Notes under the pieces: model-generated
Database searches by the model: none
The model's input: the letters and a program-made list of their open reading frames with translations, nothing else
Told to the model about the DNA's origin: nothing
Source of the DNA: Megaustenia siamemsis
Taxonomy: Eukaryota; Mollusca; Gastropoda; Stylommatophora; Ariophantidae
Length of the DNA stretch: 64,000 nucleotides
Direction: 5' to 3'
Assembly (NCBI GenBank): GCA_032433765.1
Contig: JAVIAB010000041.1
Span: 78,805,835 to 78,869,834, forward strand
Made by a program: the position numbers and the translations under genes
Part shown: one piece after another, positions 40,425-53,800 of the stretch
Numbering within the stretch: the first letter of the stretch is position 1
Layout of the letters: each line of letters opens with the position of its first letter

Positions 40425-40690
40425 GAGTGGTGGCTGTAACTAAAGCAATGGTCCGGCTAGAAAAACAGCTTTTTACTCATGTGTGTTTTCTGAGTGACTC
40501 GAAAATGCTCAGGGAAATTAATGGGGGCTGGGTAGGAAGAAAGCAATTGGTATCACTAAAGAACTCAGGAATGGCTGGCATATGTTTCAGCTTTGTCCCT
40601 GGACACTCGGATGTGAAAGGAAATGAGCGAGCTGTCAGCCAGACTGGAACAGCTGCCGTGGATGTGCAATGGACCAGGCTGACATTTTAA
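40425..40690 (+). mobile_element. RNase H fragment of a non-LTR retrotransposon
   Basis: It encodes FLSDSKMLREINGGWVGRKQ, ICFSFVPGHSDVKGNERA and GTAAVD. The pattern SDS...FVPGH..VKGNE.A is the second half of an RNase H domain. Both ends are missing. Confidence 0.7.
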
Positions 40691-40763
40691 ATGCCCCCAG
40701 AGAGTTAGGGCAAGTTAATGATTCAGTCAATCATCATAACCACGTTCAGAATCCATGAATGGG

Positions 40764-41085
40764 AACTGTTTGGTCTTGAGGCAAGACATCGAGACAGATA
40801 GGTTGAAAGTTCAAATCCCACCTGCACCAGGTGGGATTTTTATTTATGATATCTCTCCTTTGCAACCACCCCAGGTCTCAGCGAGGCCTGGCTTGAGACG
40901 TCAATTACTCATCGACAGATAAAAATATTAGTACCTCCGAAGACTGAATTATCTGCCTATGCAGAGGGACCCTTGTGCACACGGCTGTCAAGAAGAAACA
41001 GATTCACATACAAAATTTAGTTCCTAGTCTCTAGGGACTTCCAGAGGTGAAACCTGGAGAACACACACACACAAAAAATGCATGA
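40764..41085 (+). mobile_element. SINE-2 copy
   Basis: It has the same body (GGCTTGAGACGTCAATTACT, CACGGCTGTCAAG) with an (AC)n-rich end. Target repeats are not clear. Confidence 0.8.
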
Positions 41086-41519
41086 ACATCAGCTCAAAAC
41101 CAGGAATGCCTAAAAAGGAGTGCGTATGGGGGTAGACACAGAAGAATAAGAAAACACAGAATTGAGTCATCATGCTCCATACATTGAAGAGGAGATCTCT
41201 GAGCATTTATATGTGTGTCCAGTGAGGATGATCCATCGACTAAACTAATCCAAGAAATTAAACTGGGAAATTGTTCCAATTCGGCATCACAATTTTAAAG
41301 GCAAAGTCAAAATTAAATGTAAGAATAATGGAGCTAGCATAAAGTGCTTCTTTGACATGTCAAGAACATAAGGTTGCAACATCATTGTGTGGACACACAA
41401 CTCCTGCAGCCTTGGAAGACATAGCTGCAGACCACAATCTTTGGAAACACTCTAAAGCATAACAAACAAAAATGACAAGTTTGCTTGCTATCAACACATA
41501 CACAAAAATGACATACGAG

Positions 41520-41611
41520 ACAAGTTTACTATCAGGACATATTTTATTGATTGGACATCGTGGCATGTCTGTTATTGTGAACTATGTCAGTGACTGAAGC
41601 TCAGGCCAGTT
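41520..41611 (-). other. RPL7: RPL7 3' UTR with poly-A signal
   Basis: AATAAA reads on the minus strand at 41548-41543, about 65 bases after the stop. That short 3' UTR is typical of ribosomal protein genes. Cleavage is expected some 10-25 bases further on (about 41520-41533). Confidence 0.75.
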
Positions 41612-41820
41612 TTAAATCATTCTCCTGACAAGGGCATCAATCTGGGCATCCCTGAAGCCATAATCTCCACCATCGTTGTAGTGGTTGTACTTGCGGCGCC
41701 AGCCACCCAGGGGGTTGGACAGCTTGAATGGCCAGAGAAAGTTGGAGGCATACTTGAAGTTAGGGCCAACAGTTAGAACTTCATGGATCAAGTCTTCCAC
41801 ACAGATAATATTCCTCTTGC
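41612..41820 (-). CDS. RPL7: RPL7 exon 6 (terminal)
   Basis: Acceptor TTTTATTGCAG. It encodes [40 protein letters not shown] and the C-terminus [12 protein letters not shown] followed by TAA. It contains the last exon's UTR start. Confidence 0.97.
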
Positions 41821-44800
41821 CTGCAATAAAACAATGAACAATTGCTTTCTACAGCTTCAAGTGACTTATAATCAAAGACAAATATTCTCTGTAAAGACAG
41901 AATGCATTGGAAACTTGATATATGCACATATTGAGAAGATGTAAACAATGTCTCCATCGTTGCAACGGCCTAAGCGCAAGACACCTGGCCGGAAATAAGA
42001 TGGATTTTGATGTTGCAAGCCGAAACATTTAAAATGAACTAATCCAGACAATGGCCTAGTGCATTATTTCTTGCCATTAATTACACCTGGGAATGTCTTT
42101 AATCTTTCCAAAAGGTGCCTAAAATAATTTACTCAGTTTAAACTGTATTAGAAGTTTTTAATTAGCTATTACATATAGTTTCCTGTAAACACTGGAGTGT
42201 CATCCTACATTTGGTATTTACAAAGAAATGTGATTTTCCATTTGGATTAGCAGTATGTATTACCAACAAAAATCAGCTGATCAAAATGGCATTGATTGTA
42301 TTAGATTTTAATGCTAGAATTGATAACGGCTGAAAAAACCAGTAAATCAACTTTTTTTTTTGTTTTAGATATTAAAATATCTAAGCATTCATACCAACAA
42401 CAAAAACATTTCATTGCTTTAGAAAATCCTAAATCTCTTCATGTGAATTAATAAAAAGCTACCTTACTATAACTGGCATCTCCAACGTGACCACGACTAT
42501 TGTTTGAATGGAAAGTCATGTGTGCAGTATCAAAGCGAGCAAAAGCTAATTAGTCAAAGTGGTTTCACTGACAACCAGATGGATGGCAATATTACAGACT
42601 TTAGTAGCATTCAGCTGGTGAATATTTTGTCCAGTATAGAAATATGCAGCACTCTCCTAGTTATGTTTAATTAAATTAGAACAGATCAAATCATTTTTGG
42701 AAGTACTAAAGGAACAAATGGTCCATGTTAACTTTATGTTTGTATGATGTATTGATGTTTCAACAAAAATATTTGTTATGTACGTGATGACGGTTTGAAA
42801 ACTAATTCCATAGGATCTCAAACATAAGCTGGAGGTAGCAGTGATTAAAGAGTGTACGATAAGATGGGAGTGAGGTAGTAGTAATCGAGGGGAGATAAGA
42901 AGGGCAAAATAAAATAAAATCATGGGGTCCACAGGACAGTAGGGTTAAGAAGTAAAGAGGATGAACACATTGTGACTCACGGGAATTGTAAGACACAATG
43001 TAGGAACAAGGCAAAAATGTAAAACGGGGATTTGATTGGTTGAAGGAAAAAAAGGTTAGACAAAGGATAGGTTGGGAAGATCATTCGAGATTAACGATGG
43101 CTCTGTGCTGACGGGTTGTGTGTTTTTGTGTTGCAACCGGTACCGTAAGGTTTGGGGTAGTTCACCAAAAAGTGACAGAGTAAGTTAGTTGGTGTGTGGT
43201 GCTGTGTAGAACAGACCTCATTCCAGAAGCAGTGATAAGTAGAAGTGTCTTAGAGTAGTTAATAAGATAGTTGTGAAAGTTAGCAGCACCAACCATTTAG
43301 TGACAGTCAGTGAGAGTCTCACAACGTAGACTTCATCAGAAATAGGACGTTAGAGTGTAGTTGTGAAAGTTAGCAGCACCAACCATTTAGTGACAGTCAG
43401 TGAGATGGTCTTGCAAGGTTAGACTTCGTCAGAAATAGGAAGTTAAAGTGTAGTTGTGCAAGTTAGCAGCAACGAACAATTTAGTGTTAATCCGTGAGTA
43501 GTTTCACCAAGTTTAGTCTTCATTAGGAGCAGAGAATTAGAAGGTAGTGGTGCAGTTTAGCAGCTACAACCATTCAAGTGACAGTAGCAGAAAGAAGTCA
43601 ATAAGTCAGTTTCTATCAACCAAGAAAGGGCTCGATGCGGAGTACGACGCTCCATGAGACAACGTTAGAGGTGAGGTTGAGCGAGACCGACATCGCCAGC
43701 TTTGTGATTAGCAATATGGCTGCTATAGGGTGCTAGGGGAGGAATTCCTAAAACAACTATTTATTAGAGGAAGGCAGGCGAGGCCAGAGTGGCTTGAGAG
43801 AGTGCTGCAGTATACCTCTGCAGTGTTGTAGACAACACAGGGGGATGTCTCAAAGTTAGCAGGCAATGTGGGAGAGGCTGCTAACAGACCACTGTCATTG
43901 TGAACGTGTTGTGTGTGGTGGACTTTTGAGAATAAAACCTCAGGTGTGTTATTTTTACCTGGTGTTCAGTGAATGCTTTCTCGAGCGCTAGCTGTAATTG
44001 TCTGTGCCTAGCTAAGAATGACCACTGGAAGGGGCCAGCACGCTGGTCTGCAGATAACCAACAGTCGTAACACAAAACAGCGCAGAGTACTAAGTTAGGC
44101 GATCACCCAGCCATGGGTGCCACACAAGGGCAGAGTTCAAGGAGGCGACAGTCCCGAGCAGTAACCATCGAGCACAGGCCGAGGTCGACTCGACTGATCA
44201 ATCAACATGGGTCATCAAGACGCAAGTCGTTATGACACATTTGCCGTGATACAGTGAAGGGATGTCCCCATCAACTCATCAAGGCAGTTAGGGGAGTTAA
44301 GACACCATCAAGTGCCAGTTGAGGTCAGCTGGTCTATAAGATCTGTGAAAAATGGCTGCTTTATGATAATGTTACTGGACGATTCAAAGTAATATGTGTC
44401 TGGCTTTATAAGAAGGTAGTGTTGGAACTACATTGGTCATAGGCTGAGAATGAAGGAAGATCAGGAATTTATGTGGAAACCATCTGGTAAAAGAAAAAGT
44501 AGACCAAGGAATCATTACACAGAACAATAGGGAACACTCATCAATCTGACTAACAAAGAACTAGCAGCAGATCGTCAATTATGGAGAACTATGACCTCCA
44601 TCTTAAGTGGCATCTGTCCAAAAGGAAAATAATGAATGAAAGTATTTATAGGGCACTGCTTACAACCATCTTGTATGGATCGATACAGTAAATAGTTATC
44701 ACTATGTGTATCCATACATCCCCAATAAAAATGTCCATAAGGAAACAACTTATGTCAAGCAATAACAAACCAACCTAGTTCCTTCTCAACAATATCATTG

Positions 44801-47800
44801 TCAGCCAGCGGGATCCTCTGGTGATTCACTTTGCCATAGCCTCTCTTGTAGATCAACTCTCTCACTGTCTTCAGGTTGGGAACTCTACAACAAACACACA
44901 AAATGTGTAATGAACAAAGTTCAAAGTCTCTTCTCACACAAATATAATAGCTTTCTTGTGTGTCTGGAACACCCAAAACACATGTAACATGTGAACAAAT
45001 AAATATGAACTTAGTCATGTCATCTGAGTTGCTTTCTGTGAGCTTTCATTCCTTCACTGTTCCACAGCAGTATGATGACATACCGCAGAGCAACAACAAC
45101 TTTGCAACTTATTTCCACCATAGGTCTGCGAAAGTCACACACTTGACGAGACTAAAGAAAACTCTGCAGTGTCACACACTCTGCACACCATCATGTCATT
45201 TTCTTATCACAAGATTTCTCAGCTTAAATGGTGTCCATGTACCAACTCTCACATTGGAGCCTTCTTTCTTTTCACAAGATTTTTTATCAGCTTAGATGAT
45301 GTCCATGTACCAACTCCTACTTTGGAGCCTATTTTCTTTTCCAGTTGCTGAGTGGCTGAAAATTGTGCTGAGTTCGTCAGAAAAACCAATTGTCTTAATT
45401 ACATCAATCAAAAACTACACACAAAATGGGGTATCTTAGCGACACAGAATCAGTGCTAAATATTACACCATCATGTCCAGCAAAAAATAATTACATACTG
45501 ATGTGTGAGTGTGAAGTCTTATTATGAATGTTCTGTTTCAGTTAAACAGTTGTGTTCTGGTGTGAAGTATTTATTACGAATGTTCAGTTTCAGCATAGCA
45601 GTTACATACGATGGCGCAAGTGAGGTACTTAGGTTAAGGAACTATAATTACCCGCTGCTCGGCTGGGAGATCACTAGGCTAGTATATCTGTTATTTCTAT
45701 CCTACATTTAGGACTGATGAATCTACGTGCACCCTCATTAACTTTGCAGTATAAAACAGTTACTGTTTTCATGAAGGTGGTTAAACTAGTCAAAATATTT
45801 GACTAATGTCTTCCTGTCATCTCTAAAATCTACAATAACATGCTTGGCCAGTCCATTGTTATAGTTCATTCATGACTTCATGTAATCTAACCCAGTTTTA
45901 TACTTGACAGACTCCACATCCATTATCTCATACAAATTAATAACCAGTTTTTGTGAATAATTTTATAACTGCAAGGGACTAAAAATTTTTTTTACTTACG
46001 ACTCTTTACTTACAGAAATTATATGTATAAACAAATATAGATCCTCAATGTTAATATGAAAGATCAAATGTCGTGAGTTAAGCAGATTGTAATATAACTA
46101 GCATATTTTATTTCAAAGTGAAAAATTCATGTCAGACTTTGCGGAAGGGAATGCCGTATTTGATGTCATGACTGCCTTAAACTAAGACTTTTTCAAGTGT
46201 ATGTGTGGTCGGGTGCACAACAAAAGGAATAAAAAAAAGGGTGCTTACCCCCAGGTCACATAGGGTTCAGCAATCTTGAGCATGTTCAGTGTGGCCTTGT
46301 TCAATCTAACAAAGACTCCGTTGTTGATCTGCCTCAGCCTGAACAGCTGCAGCACTTTCCTGGGCCTTGGGTGGATGCCATTGATACTGAAAGCAAAGAG
46401 TCATCAGTAGATAAAACCAACGTCTAACACAAAATGGTATAGAGCAACTAAATTAATAAAGAGATGAACTACGACTTTTTGACAATAGCCACCATCAGGC
46501 ACAGAACTAAACAGCACTAATCTAAAAAAAAAAAAAAAGGCATAAAGAAATGGTGGCCAGGATTTATGTATTAGTTGGACACATTGATAGATAATAGGGC
46601 ATAATCAGCCTTGAATGTGAGTGAGCTTCAGGTAGTAATGTAGCAAATCTTGGAGAGAGAGCCAGTGATGATAGCCAGCAGACACATCAACAAATTCATC
46701 CAACATGGATGTGCAGCAGTTAACTTGTATTTTGGTATAAAATAATAGAAACATAAGCTATAAATAAAACTGTCAGTGCTAACATCATCCCAGTGCCATG
46801 GAGACCAAGATAAACACATTGCAATCATTTAATAATTCTCAAAAACATCACAGCAACATACACCATAACACATATATATATATACATAACACTTTTATAA
46901 GCATGGCACGCTTTAAAATAGGGTTTTCCAAACAAATCCTAAGGCTGGTCTAAATGTCTGAATGCATAGTCTTGTTTGTAACCCAAGCTAGTCTAAATAT
47001 TTAACAATGGCTAATCATGTGTTTAAACATGTGCAGTTCGAACAGAGGAAGGACTGAGCGAATGTTTCCCAATAGAAACTGGGGTTAAACAAGGATGTAT
47101 TTTATCGCCCTTGTTATTTGGAATTGTTATGGACTTCATAATGAAGAAATGCTGCACTGGTAATAAAGGCATCGAATGGATACAAGGAGACCATTTGGAA
47201 GACCTCGACTTTGCTGATGACATAGTTCTCATCAGCAGTCAGATAAAAACGATGCAGGAAAACACAAATGAACTATCATCAATAGCCAGCAAAATTGGGC
47301 TTGAGATCAATCATGAAAAGACTAAAGTCATGACTAGTTTAATTCCAACAGGTGACAAAATATACATGGAAAACAAACCAGTTGAAGAGATCGATCACTT
47401 TATCTATCTTGGAAGTCACATTGATCGAGAAGGGGATACGAGCAAAGAAATTAAAATCAGAATAGCTAAAGCAGCAATGTCTTTCAGAAGCCTTGAAAAG
47501 TTGTGGAAATCAAAACTTATCAGCACAAACACAAAACTTAGGCTATTCAAATCAAATGTACTATCAACCCTTACGTATGCGTGTGAAAGCTGGAAAACAA
47601 CAAGAGATATAGAAACAAAGTTGAACGCATTCGAAAATAAATGTCTAAGGAAAATACTTGGTATAGAATGGAACGAATTCAAAACAAATGAGGAAATTAG
47701 AGAAATCGCCAATCAACCACTAATATCTTCAGTAATAAAGAAAAGACGATGGTCATACGTTGGACATGTGATGAGAAGAGATAATAACCGAATAGCAAAG

Positions 47801-50800
47801 CAAGCCCTCATATGGGAAACAACAGGTAAAAGAAAAAGAGGAAGACCCAGGGAGACACTGAGAAGAACATTGATGAGAGAGGCAAGAGCAGCAGGAGTCG
47901 GCTCCCTCAATGAGATAGAACTGCTTGCACAGAACAGAGACAGATGGCGAGATTTGATAAAATATCTTTAAAAGAAAACTGCTAGAACAAAAAATCCATA
48001 TAGGAGAAGGTGTATCTTGGTCTACGCCCTATGGGCCGGTTACGGCTCGAAAGGTCAATAGATAGAATCATGTGTTTCATCACACCTTGTGTAATTTTCT
48101 AGCTACCAACTCCCATAGATGCCCAACAAAGATGTTCCACTCTTGCGTTACTTTACAATAACTTGTTAGAACAAATCTATTAGCCCATGCTCAAGGTGAC
48201 CTAAATAAACATATAAACCATTGACTCAACCAGCTGGTTACTCACACAACTAAAAATGACTTCCCAATTTCTGCTGGATGTTTCTCATAAGTGACAAATG
48301 ACCATTTAAAAAAAAAAAAAAAAAAAAATCACATATTTACCCTCTGATCCTAATAACGAAAGCCAATTTAGGTTCAGCAGGAACGTAGAAGTTTCCATTC
48401 TTTTTAGCGATGCGGGCAAGTCTGATTTCATTGTTTTCCTTTGCCTTGTACTCTTTGGCGTATTTCTCTGCTCTTTTGTAGATGACTTTCTTCTTTGCCA
48501 CTTGTTTCTGTTAAAAAAGTGATACCCACATTATTCACACTTTAAATGAGAGCTCAAATTTGGGTCAACAAGGTCTTCAGCACATCAATACATGAGAGCC
48601 GTGCTATGTATCCCCCTACAGATACACAATCATCTTTCTGAAAGGAAAATAATTACATTAATAACAAAGATACCTGAGCATTATGCCAAAGAAAAAAATT
48701 GGTAACTCAATTGCCCAGTCTGCTGGGAATATAACCAATCATGTTAGCCATTCTCTAAGTTCTGTTTACATCAGGGCCATGAACTTGTTTGAAAAGCTGG
48801 CAGTTCCAAGGCTTGGGGAAAAAAAAGCACCCCTTTTTTTTAAAGGCAACACTGCTTAACTGAATGTTTAATTTCCAACAAAATCTAATCTGCAGATCTC
48901 TTTGAAATTAAAAAAGCACGTGTTTAAATTAGTGAGAACAAATAATATCCAAGAAAAATTCCTGCAACTTGCACTAATCGATGATAATAATAGTGAGAGA
49001 TCCTATGTGGCAGGCACAATGATTCCCTAATCACAGGTGGACTGTTCAGTACAATCGGATCAGAATAAAATTCTTATGTTTAGATTGGCACAAAATTCTA
49101 GAAACCAAGTTTTAAAAATCACCTCAAGTAAATGAATTAGTAAATATTGAAGAAAGCAGTTACTACACACAATTATGGAATATCTTGACAACTGCAGCAG
49201 CATTTCAAGAGGTTTTCTCACCCAATAGTAGGGTATTTATTCTAACTTGCACATGATGTATACATTTTAACCAGGTTGTTTCATAAAAAGTAATCAGGAC
49301 TTCCAGCTGAAAGTGGAGACATTTGAACTCTCATCATGGCAGACTTCAACACATTAAATAAATCTACTGATGTCTAAAGGAGCAGAATCATGACTTTGCT
49401 GTAAACTAGCAACACAAACGCATTCCTTCTCCCTCTTTAACATGTGAATGCTAAGAAGCAACACATTTATTAGGGACTTTGATAAAAATTTCGAAATTGT
49501 CTATTGTGGTTTAAAATAAGCCAGCTAGATAGCCCTTGATGCAAGCTAAACAATGATACCTTAATTATGGCTGTACGACAATTAGAAAAAAAGTTATTAA
49601 TTTTTTAATGAATTAATTTTGACTTAAATTGATTAAGAGAAACAGAGGAAAATATCATTGGGCCCGTTTGGATAGTTATCAGTGAATGGAAAATTTAGAG
49701 GTGGCCGATTATGATGGCACAATGGTTTATAAAGGGAATAGCCCCTGCCATTTAATAATTTATTTAGACATAACGGAATCGACAGATCACTTTCATATTT
49801 CACACACTTTTATTTAAATGGTAAATGAATTTTACAAACCCATTGCTTTTGTGATGTCACTAGTTAATTTTATTTTTGTAAAAAAAAGCAGAGTTATTCT
49901 GAGACATGGGATTTGACTATCAAATATGGCGTGTGACGTGATTTCTACCCATGGAGATGCTCCCTTTAAATTATTATTTTTACATGACGGAATCAGTAGA
50001 TCGTTTTCAATTTGGTGCATTCTTATGTTTAAATGGGTGCTGAATTAAAAAACCTGTTTTGTCAAGATCAGCCGGTAAATTTAATGTTTAATATGGAAAA
50101 AATCATTAAAAGTGTACAAATAAAGCATTCAATCACTAATATCTTGAAAACGGCTTCGAGTATTCAAATAATTCTTTCACCAGACAGTAGGGTATTTCCT
50201 GACCTTTCACCTGACATATAAATAGTAACACAAGTCATGTGACATCTCCGGGAAAATGCGTTAAAGTGCGTGCCCCTTTAACCAATGTCAGCCAATTTCC
50301 TAAAATAACGGCGATGTAGAAAAAAATCGAATTTGGCTTTTCATAGCTCTAGGAAGTTACCAGTTTCAATTTATCAAAGTCCCTACATTTATACCCTCTT
50401 TAACATGTGAATGCTAAGAAGCAACGCTGACAAATGCCCACTAAGATGAAAATGCAGGTCAATATGCCTCACTGCACATGATATGACTGTGACTTTACTT
50501 CTTACATGAGACTGTGGTGAGACGACCATCCATACAAACTCCATAGTATACAGAAATACAGGACAGCAGCACTCTCTTAAATAAGATGAACAAAGATCAA
50601 ACTTCTCTGATACAATATTTACAACTGACCTTTTTGTTAGCCACTTCCAACTTTGCAGCTAATGCCTTGCTGGCGGCAATTTGCTTCCGTCTCTTAAGAA
50701 GAGACTCTGGAACTCTGGGCACTTTCTTGGGCTTTACTTGCCTGAAAAAAATAGCACATCTTAATTACATGTGACCAATTAAAAAACTGAAGTCATGTCT

Positions 50801-53800
50801 CCCATTCAGACCATGCTGTTCCTCTAAGAAAAAAAGCCCCAGGTTTGTTTTCAATAATAAAGACTGCTTGATGACACGGTCACAAACAACTCACTTCAAA
50901 CAAAATATGATCCCACTTTTTAGAAGGCAAAATTGGTCATTTACAATTTTAGCATAGTAAATTATTTCTTTTTGGAGTAACGTCTCCTTGCACTTTATTT
51001 TCGGTCGTGTCTAATCTGTCAGTTTTGTGTTGCTCTGGCTACAAAAAAAAAAAATAAATCTACCCTCCTAAAGCCCTAAACCTTTTAAAAAATGTAATGA
51101 TATGCACAACTTATATAAAACAAGTTGATACATTCATAAAACATGTGGTCAATCATCATAATCATGGAAAATCACTTCTTTAACATTATTAATAAATTAA
51201 ATAACTATGGCACTAACTAACTCGTAAAAATTACCATAAAACTCAAACTGGTACTGATTTTTTTCTTAGGATACAGTCGAACCTGGTCTTAGGACCACCT
51301 GTTTAAAGCGTTTCCCTGGTTATAGGACCGGGTCTACAATTTCCCCGAGTTTTTTACTATATGCTAACACTGATTACGGCGCTCACCGTATGACGCGACC
51401 AGAGACCAGGCTAATTAACCGCCGCCAATGTTATTTATCCCGTTTACGACGACCAGCCAGTCCTTCGTCTCGCTGGGAGCTATAAACGATCGACACAGGT
51501 GTCTACAGGTGTTGATGTTTTCCCGTATTTAGTGAGTCCCAGATTACAGTGGGACGTGTTACGTTTATCAGTCAATACTGGTGCAGACACAGATCTATGA
51601 TTCGTGAAGTGACATCACTTCGCGGTTCCGTCTAGACCAGAGTAGACCATTGCGTGGCCCGTATAAATTACAGGAATTAACTAAAGAATTAGTCATTGCC
51701 CGCTTAGAGTGTATTCATGTACATGTACAGTATCTCAGTGAATTATTTTTGTGGATTTTAAAAGTGTTACACACAATATAGGAAATGGCCAGTGTCAAAA
51801 GTGTAAAACCAAAAGCATTAACGCTGGAAGAACGAATATCAGTGATTCGACAAAATCAGCAAGGAAAAAGTTCGCGATTATTGGCAGAACAGTTTGGAGT
51901 GGGAAAGACACAGATTTTACGTACGTTAAAGAGAAAAGCCGAGTATATGAATGACTTTGAAAATAATGCACCAAGTATGAAAAGAAGGAATAGCAGGAAA
52001 ACGGGAAATGAAGACATAAATACACTTTGTTGGAAATGGTGTCAATCAGCACTTGCACGAAAAATTCCGTTATCTGGGCCGATGATCAAAGAACGAGCTT
52101 TACAGTTTGCAAAAGAATTGGAAAACTCAGTCTTTAAAGCATCGAACGGCTGGTTAGAGGCCTTCATTAAAAGACACAATCTTGTGTTTGGTAAGCAATG
52201 TGGCGAAGTCGGTGATTCAGATATGAGTGCTGCGGCTGACTGGACTTCTAAATTATCCGAGATATGCTATGGTTACGCTGCTCAAGACATTTTTAATTTA
52301 GATGAAACCGGGTTATTTTTCAAAGCGACTACGGACAAAACATTTTTTGTCAAAGGAGAAAAATGCGCTGGGGGTAAAAAAAGCAAAGAGCGAATAACAG
52401 TGATGCTATGCACTAACATGTTGGGGGAACGAGAACCGGCTTTAGTGATTGGGAAAGCAGCTAACCAGATTTTTAAAAACATCAACATAAACACACTGCC
52501 AGTGATTTACAGAAACAACAAAAAGGCATGGATGACTGCAGCTATATTTGAAGATTGGCTGAAAAGTTTTGACCGTAAGATGCAGAAAAAAAAGCGCCAC
52601 ATTATTTTATTTGTTGACAACGCTACCTGTCATCCCAAGATCGAACTACAGAATGTTAAGCTGCAGTTTCTGCCACCCAACACAACTGCATTAGTTCAAC
52701 CCTAGACCAGGGTGTCATTCAGACATTTAAATTAAAGTTTAGACAAAAACAGCTTCTACATCTTATCACAGTCATGGAATCAAACAAGGATGCTTCCGGA
52801 ACCGAACTCATGAAACAGGTCAATTTACTGGACGTAGTCTACTGGATTGCTGCAGCATGGAAAGAAGTGGACAACTCAACCATCCTTAAGTGTTTCTGTA
52901 AAGCAGGTTTTCATTGTCCTGCTGAAACACACGCATATTCTCTGACGCACATGGAATCTGCATCAAAGACCGACGTGCAAATTGTTTCTACTGCAATTTC
53001 TACTGCTTTGGATAACCTTTCAAAAGAATTGTTTGGATACCAATTGACAGACATCTCCATGATTGATTCAGGGCTCCAAACTTGCAACACAATAGAAACA
53101 AACTGGGATCTTCCTGCCACTGCAATTTTAGCTGCTGAGGATGTGAATAGTGAATCAGACAACGAACAAGATTCTACTGACATTGAGAAAACATACACTA
53201 TCGCAGATGCACATAATGCTTTGGAGCTTCTGCGCACCTATTCAATAACAAACGGGAGATCTGACATACTAGACGTTATCATGGACTTGAGAGAAAAATT
53301 GAACTTATCGTTTATTTCATCTGTCAAACAACAGACTACCATATAGGATTTTTTTTCAAGTCAAAAGTGATACATGTACAGTATAAGTGGAATCTGTGTA
53401 TGTGTGTTTTATTTTTGTGTGTTTAACTATCGTGTTTTATGAAAAGTGTCCAACCAGTGGCTATTGTAGACCGACATGTGCACTATGTTCTACTCATGGA
53501 TCTACGCTGATTTGCAGGTTAGTTTTCATAGTGCTTAGGATAAAATTTTTTTTATCGCTCTATTTATTATGTGAAACCTGTGAGGCAGGACCACCTGTCC
53601 TATGGGACCAGTTTTTGAAAGTCCCGTGAATGGTCGCCTTAGACAGGTTCGACTGTATCTATATCTGCATGATACATTACTATCATCATCATCAAGTACC
53701 GGGCCTACTGTCGTAGGTGATCATGTCTCTAGTCTTTCCACAACTTTCAAACAACAGTTCTTTATCATTTCTGTTGTTGACTTTCTGTCAAACCATTCTC

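Noticed and set aside
41024..41279. Hydrophobic minus-strand ORFs near the RPL7 3' end
   Set aside because: Overlap a SINE-2 tail; no motif.
44885..50629. Intronic snoRNAs in RPL7
   Set aside because: Ribosomal protein introns often host box C/D RNAs, but I found no minus-strand RTGATGA...CTGA pair with a terminal stem.
51795..53237. Minus-strand frames inside the Tigger transposase
   Set aside because: Shadow frames of the transposase.
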